Shown: positions 5,279 through 6,550 of the stretch, piece by piece
Numbering within the stretch: the first letter of the stretch is position 1
How the letters are laid out: every line of letters starts with the position of its first letter
Position numbers and translations under genes: made by a program
NCBI GenBank assembly: GCA_030597345.1
Contig: JAUVSA010000124.1
Coordinates: 1-6,550 of the forward strand
Reading direction: 5' to 3'
DNA: 6,550 nucleotides
Origin: Bacillota bacterium
Lineage (GTDB): Bacteria > Armatimonadota > Hebobacteria > Hebobacterales > Hebobacteraceae
Notes under the pieces: model-generated
Database searches by the model: none
Told to the model about the DNA's origin: nothing
The model's input: the letters and a program-made list of their open reading frames with translations, nothing else

Positions 5279-6550
5279 TCAGGTGCCACTGCTCCCATCC
5301 TTCCTATCGTACGGGTAGTGGTGGCGGCTGCGGTAGCCGTAGCCTTGCCGCTCGTCGACCTTGTTGAGCACCACACCTGAGATTTTCTCTCCGACTTGAG
5401 AGAGCAACTCCCTGGCCAACTGCAGGTCGTAGCGATTGGACTTGCCCGGCACACACACCAGCAGCACGGCGTCACTGAGACGGGCCAGCACCAGGCTGTC
5501 CGCCACCGCCAGCAATGGGGGGCTGTCCAGGATTACTAGGTCGGCTTCCTCCCTGAGCTGCTCGATCAAGGCCCGCATCGGAGCAGAGTCGAGCAATTCC
5601 ATAGGGTCCGGGACGTGCCGACCGGCGGCGACGAAGGTGAGAACGGGGTCCCCGCATTCCTGAAGGATTTCCCTGAGGTCAGCGTTTCCACTCAGGAAAT
5701 CAGAAACGCCCTTTATCTTGCCCGTGCTCAGGGCTCGCCCCAGGCCGGAGCGGCGGAGGTCAGCGTCAACCAACACCACCCGTCTCCCCGCTCGGGCCAT
5801 CGTCCGCGCCAGGTTGAGGACGGTAGTCGTCTTGCCTTCGAGGGTGCTTGGGCTGGACACTAGGATAACCCGCCCCTTGCCTCCGGGAGTGGCGAATTCA
5901 AGGCAGTAGCGAAGAGTGCGATATGCCTCCAGCGCCAGGCCGTGCGTGAGGTCATCGGAGAGCATCACCGGTTGGTGCGGCCCCCGGAAGACGGGTATCG
6001 CCCCCAGCACCGGGGCCGAGGTGAGCCGGGCGAACTCGGCTTGATCCCGTACGGTGTTGTCCAGCTGATCGCGCATGAACGCGAGGCCGATCCCGCTGGT
6101 CAGCCCAAGGAGCAGGCCAAGCGCGAGGTTCATAAGCACGTTCGGCTTTACCGGCGCCAGGGGCTTCGAGGCTGGCTCTACGATGTCGGCATTCCCTAGC
6201 GCCATTATCCGGCCCACTTCCACTTCCTGGCTCCGCCGGAGCAGATCCGAGTAAACCGTCTGCGTCACGTCCAGTTGGCGCTGCAGCCCCGCCAACCTAA
6301 GCTGTAGGGAGGGCACCCTGCCGAGCTCCTGGTTGGCCTGGGAGAGGGCGCGGCGCATCTGCCGGTCGCGCGCCTCCAGCGCGGCGACCTCCGCTTCGGA
6401 ATGCAGGAGGTCTTCCGTGAGGGCCTTCTGAATCGTCAAGTCGCCTCCCGTGCCTCGCACCAGCCGGCCGACCTCTTCGTTGAGCTGGCTTCTGATCAGG
6501 CCAATCTCTTCATCGAGCTTGGCCACAGGAGCAGCATAGGCACTCGTGTA
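5279..6550 (-). CDS. Wzc/ExoP-like chain-length regulator fused to BY-kinase, N-terminus cut off by window edge
   Basis: The frame is open from the right edge to TGA at 5279, giving 423 residues; numbering here starts at the first visible codon. Fused Wzc-type proteins are usually about 700-800 residues, so the N-terminal Wzz domain and first membrane helix are outside. Seen in order: a coiled-coil periplasmic region (about 12-110) ending in the typical QTVYSDLLRRSQEVEVGRI; a proline-rich stretch (125-136, EPASKPLAPVKP); then the second membrane helix (about 137-158). The cytoplasmic kinase follows, with the ExxRxxR oligomerisation motif EAYRTLR (208-214), Walker A SSPSTLEGKTTT (232-243), Walker A' VVLVDADLRR (258-267) and Walker B VILDSPP (339-345). 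A short C-terminal tyrosine cluster has Tyr at 404, 406, 412 and 414. In this family, cycles of ATP-driven oligomerisation and tyrosine autophosphorylation control polymer length and export. The internal GTG at 6526 is not a credible start, since it falls within the coiled coil. Being first in the visible gene order fits a regulatory and export role for the operon. Confidence 0.93.
   Translation of the reverse strand, partial: YTSAYAAPVAKLDEEIGLIRSQLNEEVGRLVRGTGGDLTIQKALTEDLLHSEAEVAALEARDRQMRRALSQANQELGRVPSLQLRLAGLQRQLDVTQTVYSDLLRRSQEVEVGRIMALGNADIVEPASKPLAPVKPNVLMNLALGLLLGLTSGIGLAFMRDQLDNTVRDQAEFARLTSAPVLGAIPVFRGPHQPVMLSDDLTHGLALEAYRTLRYCLEFATPGGKGRVILVSSPSTLEGKTTTVLNLARTMARAGRRVVLVDADLRRSGLGRALSTGKIKGVSDFLSGNADLREILQECGDPVLTFVAAGRHVPDPMELLDSAPMRALIEQLREEADLVILDSPPLLAVADSLVLARLSDAVLLVCVPGKSNRYDLQLARELLSQVGEKISGVVLNKVDERQGYGYRSRHHYPYDRKDGSSGT

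Noticed and set aside
1..6550. Search for tRNA, rRNA, CRISPR repeats, insertion sequences, intrinsic terminators and promoters
   Set aside because: Almost every base is in a coding frame with gaps of 3 bases or overlaps, apart from 5173-5278. No hairpin with a T-run, repeat-spacer array, transposase or terminal inverted repeats was seen by eye.

Overview
The window is almost wholly coding (about 98%), GC-rich by eye, and every supported gene lies on the minus strand. It is an internal piece of a surface-polysaccharide (capsule, exopolysaccharide or O-antigen) operon of the Wzx/Wzy-dependent type. The organism cannot be named from the sequence. The GC-rich coding and the fused one-chain Wzc-like transporter/tyrosine kinase (rather than the split form usual in Firmicutes) suggest a GC-rich, probably diderm bacterium; the phylum is unresolved.

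Read in the direction of transcription (right to left), the layout is: (1) 6550-5279, the C-terminal 423 residues of a Wzc/ExoP-like chain-length regulator fused to a BY-kinase, with its N-terminus beyond the right edge; (2) 5278-5173, the only sizeable gap, about 106 bases, holding a perfect 6-bp hairpin, a 10-base direct repeat, a possible 30-codon ORF and a strong ribosome binding site; (3) 5172-3280, a membrane-bound CapD/WbpM/PglF-type UDP-HexNAc 4,6-dehydratase; (4) 3283-1904, a Wzx-like flippase; (5) 1900-725, a Wzy-like polymerase; (6) 728-1, the N-terminal 242 codons of a GT4-type glycosyltransferase that runs off the left edge.

Three of the junctions are very tight: ATGA overlaps at 3280-3283 and 725-728, and a 3-base gap at 1901-1903. 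This indicates one transcript with translational coupling. The proposed division of labour is as follows. The dehydratase makes a 4-keto-6-deoxy UDP-sugar at the membrane, and the glycosyltransferase adds a sugar to the lipid-linked repeat unit. The flippase moves the unit across the inner membrane, the polymerase joins units, and the Wzc-like protein sets chain length and export through ATP- and tyrosine-phosphorylation-dependent cycling. No promoter, terminator, RNA gene, mobile element or CRISPR array was found. The initiating phosphoglycosyltransferase, the outer-membrane exporter and the other sugar-modifying enzymes are not in the window.

Nothing here is clearly an undescribed system. 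The points most worth a second look are the wzc-capD gap, with its undecided capD start and possible small ORF, and the sugar pathway implied by the dehydratase next to a PglA-like glycosyltransferase.
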